DNA from: Excoecaria cochinchinensis
Taxonomy: Eukaryota > Streptophyta > Magnoliopsida > Malpighiales > Euphorbiaceae
DNA: 64,000 nucleotides
Assembly (NCBI GenBank): GCA_947683425.1
Contig: CANTUQ010000158.1
Location: 2,604,001 to 2,668,000 of the forward strand
Direction of reading: 5' to 3'
Every line of letters begins with the position of its first letter. Position 1 is the stretch's first letter. Positions 10,398 through 19,407 of this stretch are shown one piece after another. The position numbers and the translations under genes were made by a program. The notes beneath the pieces were generated by a model. The model saw only the letters and a list, made by a program, of their open reading frames with translations, searched no databases and was not told where the DNA came from.

Positions 10398-11751
10398 ATG
10401 TTTTCCTCTCCTTTTCAAAGGATGCACCGTATTCTAGATGACAAACACACTTGGGGAGAAGGCGCCCTTTCCTCTCTAGCTGGGCTGAAATATCTGTGTC
10501 GGGTGAAAATCGACCGGAACCTTCTCCTGGCGGCGACCCACTTCTGGAACCCTAGATTTCACGTCTTCCAGTTCACCTATCAGGAACTGTGCCCTCTTTC
10601 TGAAGAATTGGCTTCCATCCTGGGAGCCCAGTTCCCTCCTGGCGCTCTGCCTTGCATTCCCCGCTGCGGCCTACTTCAGACCCGGGACGTAGCCCTAGCT
10701 CTGGGCATATCCCCCTCGGAGGCCAACCGGCTGATTCCTTCGGGTTCCTCCTTTTCTCTGGAGCCACTGATCGAGGCCCTAGATCAATTCACTGACATCT
10801 CCACCTATCGGGTAAGTATCACGTTCCTATTCTGCATGGTGAACTTCCTTACTGTTGTTCCAGGAGGCTTGACAGGTGACTTTCGTCTGCTTGGAGTTCT
10901 GAGCGACTTTCATCTGGGACTGTCCCCTCTACCACTCGTCTTGGCCGAAACCATCTTGAGCCTGGACGCTGTGAGCTCTGGGTCCACCACAACTTTTACC
11001 GGTAGCCCCTTATTACTCCAGGTACGTCATTATTTTAAAGATAGTGCGTCCCTTATGGATTTTCACACTAGCTTTTCTTTGCGGGAGGTGCGTCCTTCCG
11101 GATTTTCACACAACCCTGTGCCTTATTTTTGCCTGAAGCAAACCCTACTTACTCCAGCGGCTTTTCTTTTCTTTTTTTTTTTTTTTTTTTTTTTCTTTTT
11201 CTTTTTTTTTTTTTTTTTTTTTTCAGATCTGGCTACAGGAAAAACTGAAGATGTTGTCTGAACCACCCCCTCGAGTCATTCCGCGGTACACGCCGAGCCA
11301 ATTCTTGCCTCGCCGGCGACTGCATGGGTGTGCTGTGACTGGTGAAGGCATTACCAGATTCGGTGAGCTGTCAGATGATGACATCAGTTTTACATCCGCC
11401 TGGCTCCCGCTGTCTCATGCGGTCACCGATGGGCCATCAGGTTGCGTCCCTCTCTGCGGCCTCCGCCAGGCCACCTTCTGCATTACCTCGCGATGTTTAC
11501 GGCAGCTGGGGATGACCCAAGATATAGTGAGGGTTCCCCTGTCTTTCCGAGGAGGAGATCTCTCGGTCGCATTTGCTTCCCGGTATCACGAGCTATGGGG
11601 TAGATTACCCGTGAAGACCGTCATCCCGAGGTTTGGCGATCATTCTGCGTCCTCAACCAGCGGGTACAAGAAGTGGATCCTCAGCCCAACCTCCGATAAT
11701 AGGACTCGAGGGCTCAAGCATCTGATCGGCGAGAGCAGCAGCAAGACCTAG
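10398..11751 (+). CDS. Antisense extra gene of Ogre-like element, two exons, about 382 aa, DUF7745-like
   Basis: Opposite in strand to gag-pol. Exon 1 is 10398-11021 (208 codons, MFSSPFQRMHRILDD.. to ..SPLLLQ) and exon 2 is 11227-11751 (IWLQEKLKMLSEPPPRV.. to ..GESSSKT, stop). The joint is in phase 0 and matches the homologue at 22483-23842, where the same two protein blocks flank a similar intron. The motif ATHFWNPRFHVFQFTYQELCPLSEE resembles the FWDP..FTF..-DL.PT.EEY pattern of plant transposon-derived DUF7745 proteins; this is family memory, not a search. I chose ATG 10398 because it lies about 60 bases after a TATA box and is conserved. An alternative 52-base GTAAGT..CCAG intron at 10811-10862 is possible, but the frame is open through it in both copies. 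Function unknown. Confidence 0.78.
11022..11226 (+). other. Intron of the antisense extra gene
   Basis: CTCCAG|GTACGT at the 5' end and a 60-base T-rich tract ending TTTCAG|ATCTGG at the 3' end; 205 bp. It contains two copies of a block of the form GTGCGTCC..GGATTTTCACAC (near 11047-11070 and 11088-11113). The homologous intron at 23008-23217 has the same borders and block. Confidence 0.8.
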
Positions 11752-12139
11752 CTTAGCCTACATGTGTATTTCTTTTTGTGCTACATTTCTTTTTAATGCA
11801 GAACTAGAAAATGACAGAAGTGAAAAGAATAATATTCATCCTTTTCACAAGCTTTGTGTATATTTCCAGATAATTTCAGCATACATGATCAGTTTTGGCA
11901 TTCACTCAGTTGCTTATGCGCTATCAATACATGAAACCAAATTTTAACAGCATCAACTCCTGTTACCGATCGGCCCTCTCGGGTTTTCACGATCGGACAT
12001 TTTCTCTCATGCCTCTAATTTTTGCACAGGATGCCTTTTTTCGGTTTTCACCCTGTCGAGGCGCCCAATTTTAGCACAGCCGCCTTTTTTCGGTTTTCGA
12101 CTTGCAGGGCATTTTATTCTCTTCTTTTTATTTTAGTCT
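11752..12139. other. Conserved non-coding block between pol and the antisense gene
   Basis: Pol and the antisense gene converge here. Near-repeats (TTTTTTCGGTTTTC at about 12030-12110, with 'GCACAGGATGCC' and 'AGCACAGCCGCC' contexts) are clearly conserved in the decayed element at 22097-22260 in inverted genomic orientation. No ORF; a shared 3'-end or processing region is plausible. Confidence 0.5.
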
Positions 12140-15100
12140 TTAGCCGTGGAACCTCTTGAGTCTGTCGACATTGACTGGCTCTTTGAACTCGTTCCCATCG
12201 CTGTCTGATAAGATTGCAGCCCCTCTGGACAACAACTTCTTAAGGATGTACGGCCCTTCCCAGGTAGGTCTGAACTTCCCTCTGATGTCTGGTACCCCTG
12301 GCCTCATCTGCTTGAAAACCAAGTCTCCTTCTTTTAACGGATGCTTTCTCACCTTCTTCCCAAAAGTTCTCGCTAATCTCTTCTGATATATCTGATTGTG
12401 ATAATAAGCTTTCAGCCTACTCTCATCTAATAAGTTCAAATGCTGCAATCTTTGTTGCGCCCATTCGGCTTCCGGGATTTGGGCTTCCATGACCACCCTT
12501 AGAGATTTGAGTTCGATCTCTACCGGCAATACTGCTTCTGTTCCGTATACCAGGGAAAATGGAGTAGCGCCTGTAGATGATCTCACTGTCGTTCTGTATC
12601 CCCACAGGGCGAAGGGCAACTTTTCAGCCCAGTCTTTGTAGGTTTGGACCATCTTGGACAGAATCTTCTTCACATTCTTATTGGCGGCTTCTACTGCCCC
12701 ATTCGCTTGTGGTCGGTAAGGAGAGGATTTATGATGCTGCACACCATATTTCCCGAGAAGTCTTCTGGTTTCCCCCATAAACTGCACTCCATTATCAGAC
12801 ACTATGTGGTGAGGGAGACCATATCTGCAGATCAAGTTCCTCTCTATGAACCTGGCCATATCCCTCGCGTCAATTTTCTTGAAGGATTCTGCTTCGACCC
12901 ATTTGGTGAAGTAGTCGATTGCAACTATGATATATCTGTGCCCATTGGACGCCGTAGGGCGAATCTCTCCGATGATATCTATCCCCCAAGCGGCAAACGG
13001 CCAAGGAGATGTTAGGCTATGTAGCTCCGATACCGGCAGGTGTCTCAAATCCGCATACTGTTGGCATAACTGACATTTCTTGACATACTTTGAACAATCA
13101 GTGTCCATCGTGAGCCAATAAAAGCCTTGCCTCATGATCTTCTTGGCCAAGGTCAAACCATTCATGTGGGCCCCGCAGACCCCCGCATGGGTTTCCTCCA
13201 TCATCTTGCGCGCTTCCCTTTCATTCAAGCATCTGAGCTGAATCCCATCTGGCTGTCTTTTGTACAGCACCCCTTCCAAGGATATGAATTGAGTAGACAA
13301 CCTGCGTATCATCCTCTGGTCCTTTTCAGTGGCTTCTTCTGGAAATCTATCGCTTTCCAAGTAATTCATGATATCAAAGTACCATGGCTTCCCATCTGAC
13401 GCCTCTAGTTCCATTACGGGCTTGGTTTCAAAGCTGGGCCTATCAGAGCTCGAAATTAGCACCGGTTTCATGACCACTCCCTCAGGATTATCCCACATTG
13501 ACACTAAGGTTGCCAACGCATCAGCCAGACGGTTCTCATCTCTGGGCACAAAGTGGAAGGTGCAAGTCTCAAACTGCCCACATATCCTTTTCAGATATAG
13601 AACATAGGGGACCAGTCTCTCCTCCTTAACGGCCCACTCACCTCGGATCTGGTTTATTACCAAGGACGAGTCACCAAATACCTCTACATTTCTTGCCCCC
13701 AACACCGCCAAAGCTTCTAACCCGAAAGTGCACGCTTCATACTCAGCTTCATTGTTGGTTGCTTTGTATCTCAGTTTCTTAGCAAGAGGGAGTTTCTCAT
13801 CATCTGGGGTCGTCAGGATGACTCCGACTCCGGCTCCTTTGTTGTTTACCGCCCCGTCAAAGTGCAACTGCCATCCCTGAACAGAAATCGCGCCTATGCT
13901 CTCGTCAGGAAAGGTAAATTCGGGGGTGTCCCCTTGGATAGGATGCTCAGCAAGAAACTCGGCTACAGCTCGCCCCTTAATAGTCTTGCGGGTGATGTAT
14001 TGCACGTCAAACTCTTGTAGCAAGAGCAGCCACCTCCCCATCTTTCTAAGCAAAGACGGTGCCTCCTGCAAATATCTTAAAGGATTCTGCTTGGCTACAG
14101 CCTGAACCTTGTATGAGTGGAAGTAATGCCTTAGCTTCCTTGACGCCCAAATCACTGCAAGGCAGATCTTTTCCACTTCAGCATATTTTACTTCGTAAGC
14201 CAGAAACTTCTTGCTGAGGTAATAAATTGCAAATTCCACCCCAAACTCATCCTCTTGAGCCATCATGGCACCCACCGAACCGTCCTCTACTGCCAGGTAC
14301 AGAATAAGCGGTTTAACAGGTTGCGGAGGCCTTAGTACTGGCAGATTTAACAGGTACTCCCTGATATTATCAAAGGCTCTCTGACAGTCTTCATTCCAGA
14401 CTACGGGCTGGTTCTTTCTAAGCAGCTTAAAAACAGGTTCGCATATCGAAGTGAGCTTGGCAATAAATCGGCTAACATACTGCAACTTGCCTAGAAAACT
14501 CCTTACGTCTCTCTCCTTCTGTGGCACAGGCATCTCTCTGATAGCTTTCACCTTATCGGGGTCAATTTCTATCCCCCTCTGACTGACGACATGTCCCAAC
14601 AGCTTTCCTGAAGTCACCCCGAAAATGCACTTCTTGGGATTAAGTCGCAGATTATACTTGTCGATTCGGATGAAGAACTTCTCTAGAGCTTCAAAGTGTC
14701 CCTCTCGGGTGGCCGATTTGACCATCATATCATCGACATATACCTCCACTTCTTTGTGAATCAGGTCGCTTAGGATCTTGGTTGCCATCCTTTGGTATGT
14801 GGCCCCTGCATTCTTCAGGCCGAAAGGCATAACCCGATAAGCATAGGTACCCCACTCCGTGATAAAAGCGGTTTTAACCCGGTCAGCTATCTTGTTCAGG
14901 ATCTGGTTGTAGCCCACATATCCATCCCCAAAGCTGTACATCGCACAATTGGCGGCGCTGTCTATCAATACATCAATATGGGGTAGTGGAAAATCATCTT
15001 TAGGACAGGCTTTGTTAAGATCTCGATAATCCACGCACATCCTGACCTTTCCGTTCTTCTTAGCCACAGGAACCACATTCGCCAACCAAGTAGGGTATTG

Positions 15101-18100
15101 GACTTCCACCAGAAACTTAGCTTCGATCTGCTGTCGAATTTCCTCCTTAACCTTGTCAGCCCATTCTGGTCTCAGCCTTCGCAACTTCTGCTTCACAGGC
15201 CTGCAATCTGGGTAAGTCGGGATGGCATGCTCCGCCACGGCTCGGTCAATCCCCGGCATATCCTCGTAGGTCCAGGCAAAGACCTTTTCATGTTTTCTTA
15301 TTATTTTCTCAAAATTTTTTCTCTCCTCAGGAGTTATATCTGATGCTATTAGAATTTCTCTCGGATTTTCCGAGGTTCCAAGATTGAAAGACGTTGTGCC
15401 AGTAGAGTCAATGTCAAAAATTGATGGAATATGATCATGTTCATGCATGTTGAAATCATCAGAAACATCGCACAAATAAGTGAAATTGTTCATCTTATTG
15501 ATAATATTATTGTTATCATTTACATCATAAAAGAGTTCTGGAATAAAAAGACAATCTAGGCTAGAATCTTCCTCTGCCACTCCCGAGGTTGATGCCGCTG
15601 CAGCTTGCTCATTGACTTTCTGATCTAGCAGAGGCCCTTTAGGCACGTCGGAAGAAATCTGCAAATCCTCTAGTCCCACCACTAAATCTGCTACCTTCCC
15701 TTTTCCTTTTAGCCTGGCAGCTACCATTTTCTCAGTAACGACCTCCTCAAGTTCGCACTTATCCCAAATGATCCCCTGAGTCATGACTTCTTCATCCCAA
15801 AAGCCTTCAGCGGTCCTGACAAACCCGACGCTCCAGTCATACACATCGTTAAAAATTTCAAAGCCGGGGACAATCCTCCCATCTACCCACTGAGGTTCAT
15901 TTTCGCCAGTATAAGCGCATATTGAGGATGCGGGGACAAAGCTCTCTGAAATGTGGGGGATCCTGTCTGCTACTCTCTTCTTGCTAAAACCACCTCTATA
16001 CCCCAGACCTTTCCGGTTCTTTTGCCCTCGAGTGGTGATCGCGGTCTGCAACCCTTGGGAGCTTCTGCCCAATCCAGCCCCAGGAAGATAGTGCATCTTC
16101 CTCATCATATTAACAACGGCCGGGCTATCTCCTGACCCGTGTTCTCCCTTTATCATAGATACATGAAAACCGCTGAATGGCTGATTGGCAATTTCTAGCG
16201 CTGAGACCTGGTTCTCCCTGGCCGCCTTGATAGTTACCACCTCCCCTTCGTGCGGGAACTTTATCATCTGATGCAGTGTGGATGGCACTCCCCCTAATTT
16301 ATGAAACCATGGTCTCCCTAGCAAAGCCGAGAAATTGGCAGGAATGGGCAGAACCACAAATTCAACTTCCACTTCGATAGGTCCCGTCTTGACCAAAGTC
16401 CTGAAGGTTCCCGAGGCTTGCCTCCTCGAGTTATCGTAGGCCGTGATAGTCAGGTCGGACCCGCTGAGCATACCCTCGCTTAAGCCAAAAGCTTGCAAAG
16501 CTATCAAAGGGCAGACGTTGATAGAAGACCCATCGTCCACCATAACGCAAGCAGTGTGCTTTCCGCTAATCTGCGCCTTAATGTACAAGGGTCGGTTATG
16601 ATTACGGCCTTCTGCCGGTAAGTCGACGTCGGAAAAGATCAACCTCTCCTCGGATCCTCCTTTGATTAGACCCAAAAGCTCTGATGGGGAAATAGTGGTG
16701 GCAACTGTGGCTTCAACCAAAGCCTCTACTAATTTCTGCCTATGAGAGGGGGACTGCCTCAACAAATCCCAAATGGATATCTGAGTTGTGGTCTTCTTCA
16801 ATTGCTTTATAATCTGCTCCTCCTCTGGCCCTTTCTCTGCCACTGGCTGTACTGGCTCAGGTAGCTTTGCAATCTCAGGGATCACCCTTCCACTTCTAGT
16901 GACAGCGCCTACCTCTCCCTCTTCTTCGTCGGAGCCCCACAGATCAAGGTTTAATCCTTCTTCACCCTCGGTTTCTCCACCGCTCTCACTGCTGGACCAA
17001 CAATCAAGAGTCGCCACAACTGCTCTCTCCTTTTGATCCTCGGAGTTACCGACAGCAGGTTCCTCATTCCCATACAGATCTTGCAGCACGTACCACTCTG
17101 GCAGGCTAGATTGGATCATGAACACAGGTGGGGGTACAGCATTATAACCAGGCCTCTTCTCAGCTTCTCTCCTCTCAGGGTCAGAGATCTGTTTGCTATC
17201 GATCAAGTCCTGAACCGAGTGCCGAAGCGCTTTGCATTTATCAGTGACATGGCCCGAGTACTGGTGGAATGCACAGAATTCGTTGTCCTTATGTCCCGGT
17301 TTCCCTTGTGTCGGAGATGGCCTAGGAGTTAGAGGACGCAATTTTCCTTCCTTCATCAGCCTCTTCAAGACCCAGGATAATGGTCTCCCTAAGTTCGAAA
17401 ACTTCCTCGGGGTGGCTACCTCAGTAGCAGACACTTCACCCATTCTTCTAGTGCTGTTACTGGGGCCTGCCGGCCTACTAGCTCCTTGACCGGGGTTAGC
17501 CCTTTTGGCAAAGCTATCATTGTTAGCTTTTCGGGTCAAAAACTCCCCTTCTGCTTCGATTGCTATATCCTTGAGAGACTCCCAGTCTTTTAACCCCTTC
17601 ATCCTCAGTCCCTCCTTCAAGTACGGGCTCGCGTTCTTAATGAAAAGACGAATCTGATCTTGGGTATCAGGCTTTCGGCGCATCTCCATTACTCGGTTCC
17701 GCCATCGGGTAAGGTACTCATGGAAGGATTCCCCGGCCTTCTGTTGGAGCAACTCAAGATCTTTCAGAGTCACCTCCATTCTGGTGTTACAGTCATATTG
17801 TTTCAGAAATTCCTCAGTGAGCAGATCCCAATCCTCTTTAGTGCGACGGTCAAGGCCGTGATACCAATCTATGGCATGAGAGGTCAGACTCAGACAAAAG
17901 TATTCCACTTTCTGCTTCTTGGACAACGTGGTCCCTTTCATGACTAGAGAATATTGCTTCACATGTGCAGTAGGATCAGAAGTACCATCGAATTTCGGTA
18001 CATCCGGCATTTTGAAATTATAAGGGATCGGATCCTCCCCGTCCAGCTCCCTATCCTCAGGATTCATCCCGTGGGCTCTGCCTATCATACGAGCCATGGC

Positions 18101-18685
18101 CTCGAACCTCTCTTCCATCTTTTTCAAAATAAAATCATCAGCCTGAGGTGCCTTCCCCTTCTCGGATGCCATGCTCAACCTATCATCCTCGATATCTCTA
18201 TCGTCATCAAGTCTCAGCACTGGTCTCCTTCTCAGCTCTCCCGAAGCCACTGATCTCAACTCTACCGGTGGCGGCCTAACGGGCTCCTCTCGCCTTTCAA
18301 ACCTTTCTCCCTCAGGCTCATTCAGCCTTACCGGAGGAGGAGGAGGAGGATTCTGCGGAGCATTCGGCTGAGCATTCTGCTGTGCTAAAGCGGCTAACAT
18401 ATTCATCATTCTACCCTCGAATTCCTCGAAACGGCGGCCCACTTCTTCGGCAATCATGGCCCTGGTGGCATCCTCCCCCCTGGGTGAATTTGCCATCTGA
18501 GATACCGTGCCACTCACTTCTGATAAAATCTCGGGCAGACCCTCTCTATCTGACAGCTCAAGAACTCGGATCAGTCGTCCGGTCGGTGATCTAGTCCACC
18601 TGGGCAGATCTATGATGGCTGCAGGGACAAAAGTTAGAATGGTGCATGAAATGTAGGTACAATGCGTGATCGTGATATGCATCAT
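12140..18685 (-). CDS. Gag-pol polyprotein of Ogre-like Ty3-gypsy element, intact (2181 codons)
   Basis: Makes the capsid and replication enzymes. Parts by residue: gag core about 255-350 (AIDWYHGL..FHEYLTRWRN); CCHC-like knuckle of Tat form C471-H474-H479-C484 (CAFHQYSGHVTDKCKALR); aspartic protease about 700-800 with VMVDDGSS (717-718); acidic AT-rich linker about 1040-1120; RT about 1160-1420 with FGDGYVGYNQI (D1254) and YVDDM (1316-1320); RNase H about 1455-1575; second RNase H about 1603-1728 (D1610, E1648, D1672, D1722); integrase HHCC about 1833-1874 and DDE core D1903, D1964, E1999 (PQANGAVEAANK). No chromodomain. The first Met is at 18685; another, MANSPRGED, lies at 18496 and may be the real start. 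All catalytic residues are present, so it may be functional. Confidence 0.96.
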   Translation of the reverse strand: MMHITITHCTYISCTILTFVPAAIIDLPRWTRSPTGRLIRVLELSDREGLPEILSEVSGTVSQMANSPRGEDATRAMIAEEVGRRFEEFEGRMMNMLAALAQQNAQPNAPQNPPPPPPVRLNEPEGERFERREEPVRPPPVELRSVASGELRRRPVLRLDDDRDIEDDRLSMASEKGKAPQADDFILKKMEERFEAMARMIGRAHGMNPEDRELDGEDPIPYNFKMPDVPKFDGTSDPTAHVKQYSLVMKGTTLSKKQKVEYFCLSLTSHAIDWYHGLDRRTKEDWDLLTEEFLKQYDCNTRMEVTLKDLELLQQKAGESFHEYLTRWRNRVMEMRRKPDTQDQIRLFIKNASPYLKEGLRMKGLKDWESLKDIAIEAEGEFLTRKANNDSFAKRANPGQGASRPAGPSNSTRRMGEVSATEVATPRKFSNLGRPLSWVLKRLMKEGKLRPLTPRPSPTQGKPGHKDNEFCAFHQYSGHVTDKCKALRHSVQDLIDSKQISDPERREAEKRPGYNAVPPPVFMIQSSLPEWYVLQDLYGNEEPAVGNSEDQKERAVVATLDCWSSSESGGETEGEEGLNLDLWGSDEEEGEVGAVTRSGRVIPEIAKLPEPVQPVAEKGPEEEQIIKQLKKTTTQISIWDLLRQSPSHRQKLVEALVEATVATTISPSELLGLIKGGSEERLIFSDVDLPAEGRNHNRPLYIKAQISGKHTACVMVDDGSSINVCPLIALQAFGLSEGMLSGSDLTITAYDNSRRQASGTFRTLVKTGPIEVEVEFVVLPIPANFSALLGRPWFHKLGGVPSTLHQMIKFPHEGEVVTIKAARENQVSALEIANQPFSGFHVSMIKGEHGSGDSPAVVNMMRKMHYLPGAGLGRSSQGLQTAITTRGQKNRKGLGYRGGFSKKRVADRIPHISESFVPASSICAYTGENEPQWVDGRIVPGFEIFNDVYDWSVGFVRTAEGFWDEEVMTQGIIWDKCELEEVVTEKMVAARLKGKGKVADLVVGLEDLQISSDVPKGPLLDQKVNEQAAAASTSGVAEEDSSLDCLFIPELFYDVNDNNNIINKMNNFTYLCDVSDDFNMHEHDHIPSIFDIDSTGTTSFNLGTSENPREILIASDITPEERKNFEKIIRKHEKVFAWTYEDMPGIDRAVAEHAIPTYPDCRPVKQKLRRLRPEWADKVKEEIRQQIEAKFLVEVQYPTWLANVVPVAKKNGKVRMCVDYRDLNKACPKDDFPLPHIDVLIDSAANCAMYSFGDGYVGYNQILNKIADRVKTAFITEWGTYAYRVMPFGLKNAGATYQRMATKILSDLIHKEVEVYVDDMMVKSATREGHFEALEKFFIRIDKYNLRLNPKKCIFGVTSGKLLGHVVSQRGIEIDPDKVKAIREMPVPQKERDVRSFLGKLQYVSRFIAKLTSICEPVFKLLRKNQPVVWNEDCQRAFDNIREYLLNLPVLRPPQPVKPLILYLAVEDGSVGAMMAQEDEFGVEFAIYYLSKKFLAYEVKYAEVEKICLAVIWASRKLRHYFHSYKVQAVAKQNPLRYLQEAPSLLRKMGRWLLLLQEFDVQYITRKTIKGRAVAEFLAEHPIQGDTPEFTFPDESIGAISVQGWQLHFDGAVNNKGAGVGVILTTPDDEKLPLAKKLRYKATNNEAEYEACTFGLEALAVLGARNVEVFGDSSLVINQIRGEWAVKEERLVPYVLYLKRICGQFETCTFHFVPRDENRLADALATLVSMWDNPEGVVMKPVLISSSDRPSFETKPVMELEASDGKPWYFDIMNYLESDRFPEEATEKDQRMIRRLSTQFISLEGVLYKRQPDGIQLRCLNEREARKMMEETHAGVCGAHMNGLTLAKKIMRQGFYWLTMDTDCSKYVKKCQLCQQYADLRHLPVSELHSLTSPWPFAAWGIDIIGEIRPTASNGHRYIIVAIDYFTKWVEAESFKKIDARDMARFIERNLICRYGLPHHIVSDNGVQFMGETRRLLGKYGVQHHKSSPYRPQANGAVEAANKNVKKILSKMVQTYKDWAEKLPFALWGYRTTVRSSTGATPFSLVYGTEAVLPVEIELKSLRVVMEAQIPEAEWAQQRLQHLNLLDESRLKAYYHNQIYQKRLARTFGKKVRKHPLKEGDLVFKQMRPGVPDIRGKFRPTWEGPYILKKLLSRGAAILSDSDGNEFKEPVNVDRLKRFHG

Positions 18686-19387
18686 TTACAGAGCACAAGC
18701 AAGCAAGTAGGTCCTTCCACCCTTATTTCTCCCACACACGTGGTCGTGCAGTCTCTTTCCTAGGTGGGATTGGCCCATGGGTTAACAGGGAACCCAATAG
18801 GCGCGTATGGCGCGCGGCGAAAAACCGGCAGCATAACACTCCTATGCTAATGTACAAGCGGATGGATAATGATCGTCATATATTCGGACGCTCCATAAAT
18901 TTCGACATGGCCCTACCGGGGCATGATAGCCTTTGGCTAGGTTACCAAGTGAGATATTTGGATTCGTCCAATACATAAGGATCCATACAGCAAGCATGAG
19001 ATTTAAGGTTCATATTACCTGTGGAAAGTAGCTATGGCCATTATATGAGCTTTGGACAAGGGAGATGTTACTTTAAGGCTACCCAAGCATGATCCCTGCC
19101 GACGGGTCTAGCTCATCACGAGCATAACGACCGATCGGGTCACCATTTTGATATACCATTAAGGTACGTGGCTTGGGCTGGTGATTATCCTTAACACTTC
19201 CCCAAATTGAGTGAAAATGAGGAGGTGCTTTGGGAACGCACCGGGGCTAAAAGAGGGACCAAACTAGCGTATTCTAAGGCTCTAATGATATGCAAATGCA
19301 AATTTGAGAGAAAGTGAATCCATGAATTAAATTTTAATCACAAATGTTAAAAGAGGTATTTTCAAATCAAAATCTCGAACCATAAAC
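18686..19387 (-). other. 5' untranslated leader of the complete element
   Basis: Between primer site and gag-pol. No ORF of note. Ogre elements often carry an extra ORF1 here, but I see none; the extra ORFs lie downstream of pol instead. Confidence 0.7.
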
Positions 19388-19406
19388 GTCCCCAGTGGAG
19401 TCGCCA
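19388..19406 (-). other. Primer-binding site
   Basis: On - TGGCGACTCCACTGGGGAC lies one base after the 5' LTR end. It starts with TGG as expected for pairing with a tRNA CCA end and is not the initiator-Met site. Ogre elements are reported to use tRNA-Arg; I cannot confirm the tRNA from the sequence alone. Confidence 0.75.
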
Positions 19407-19407
19407 C

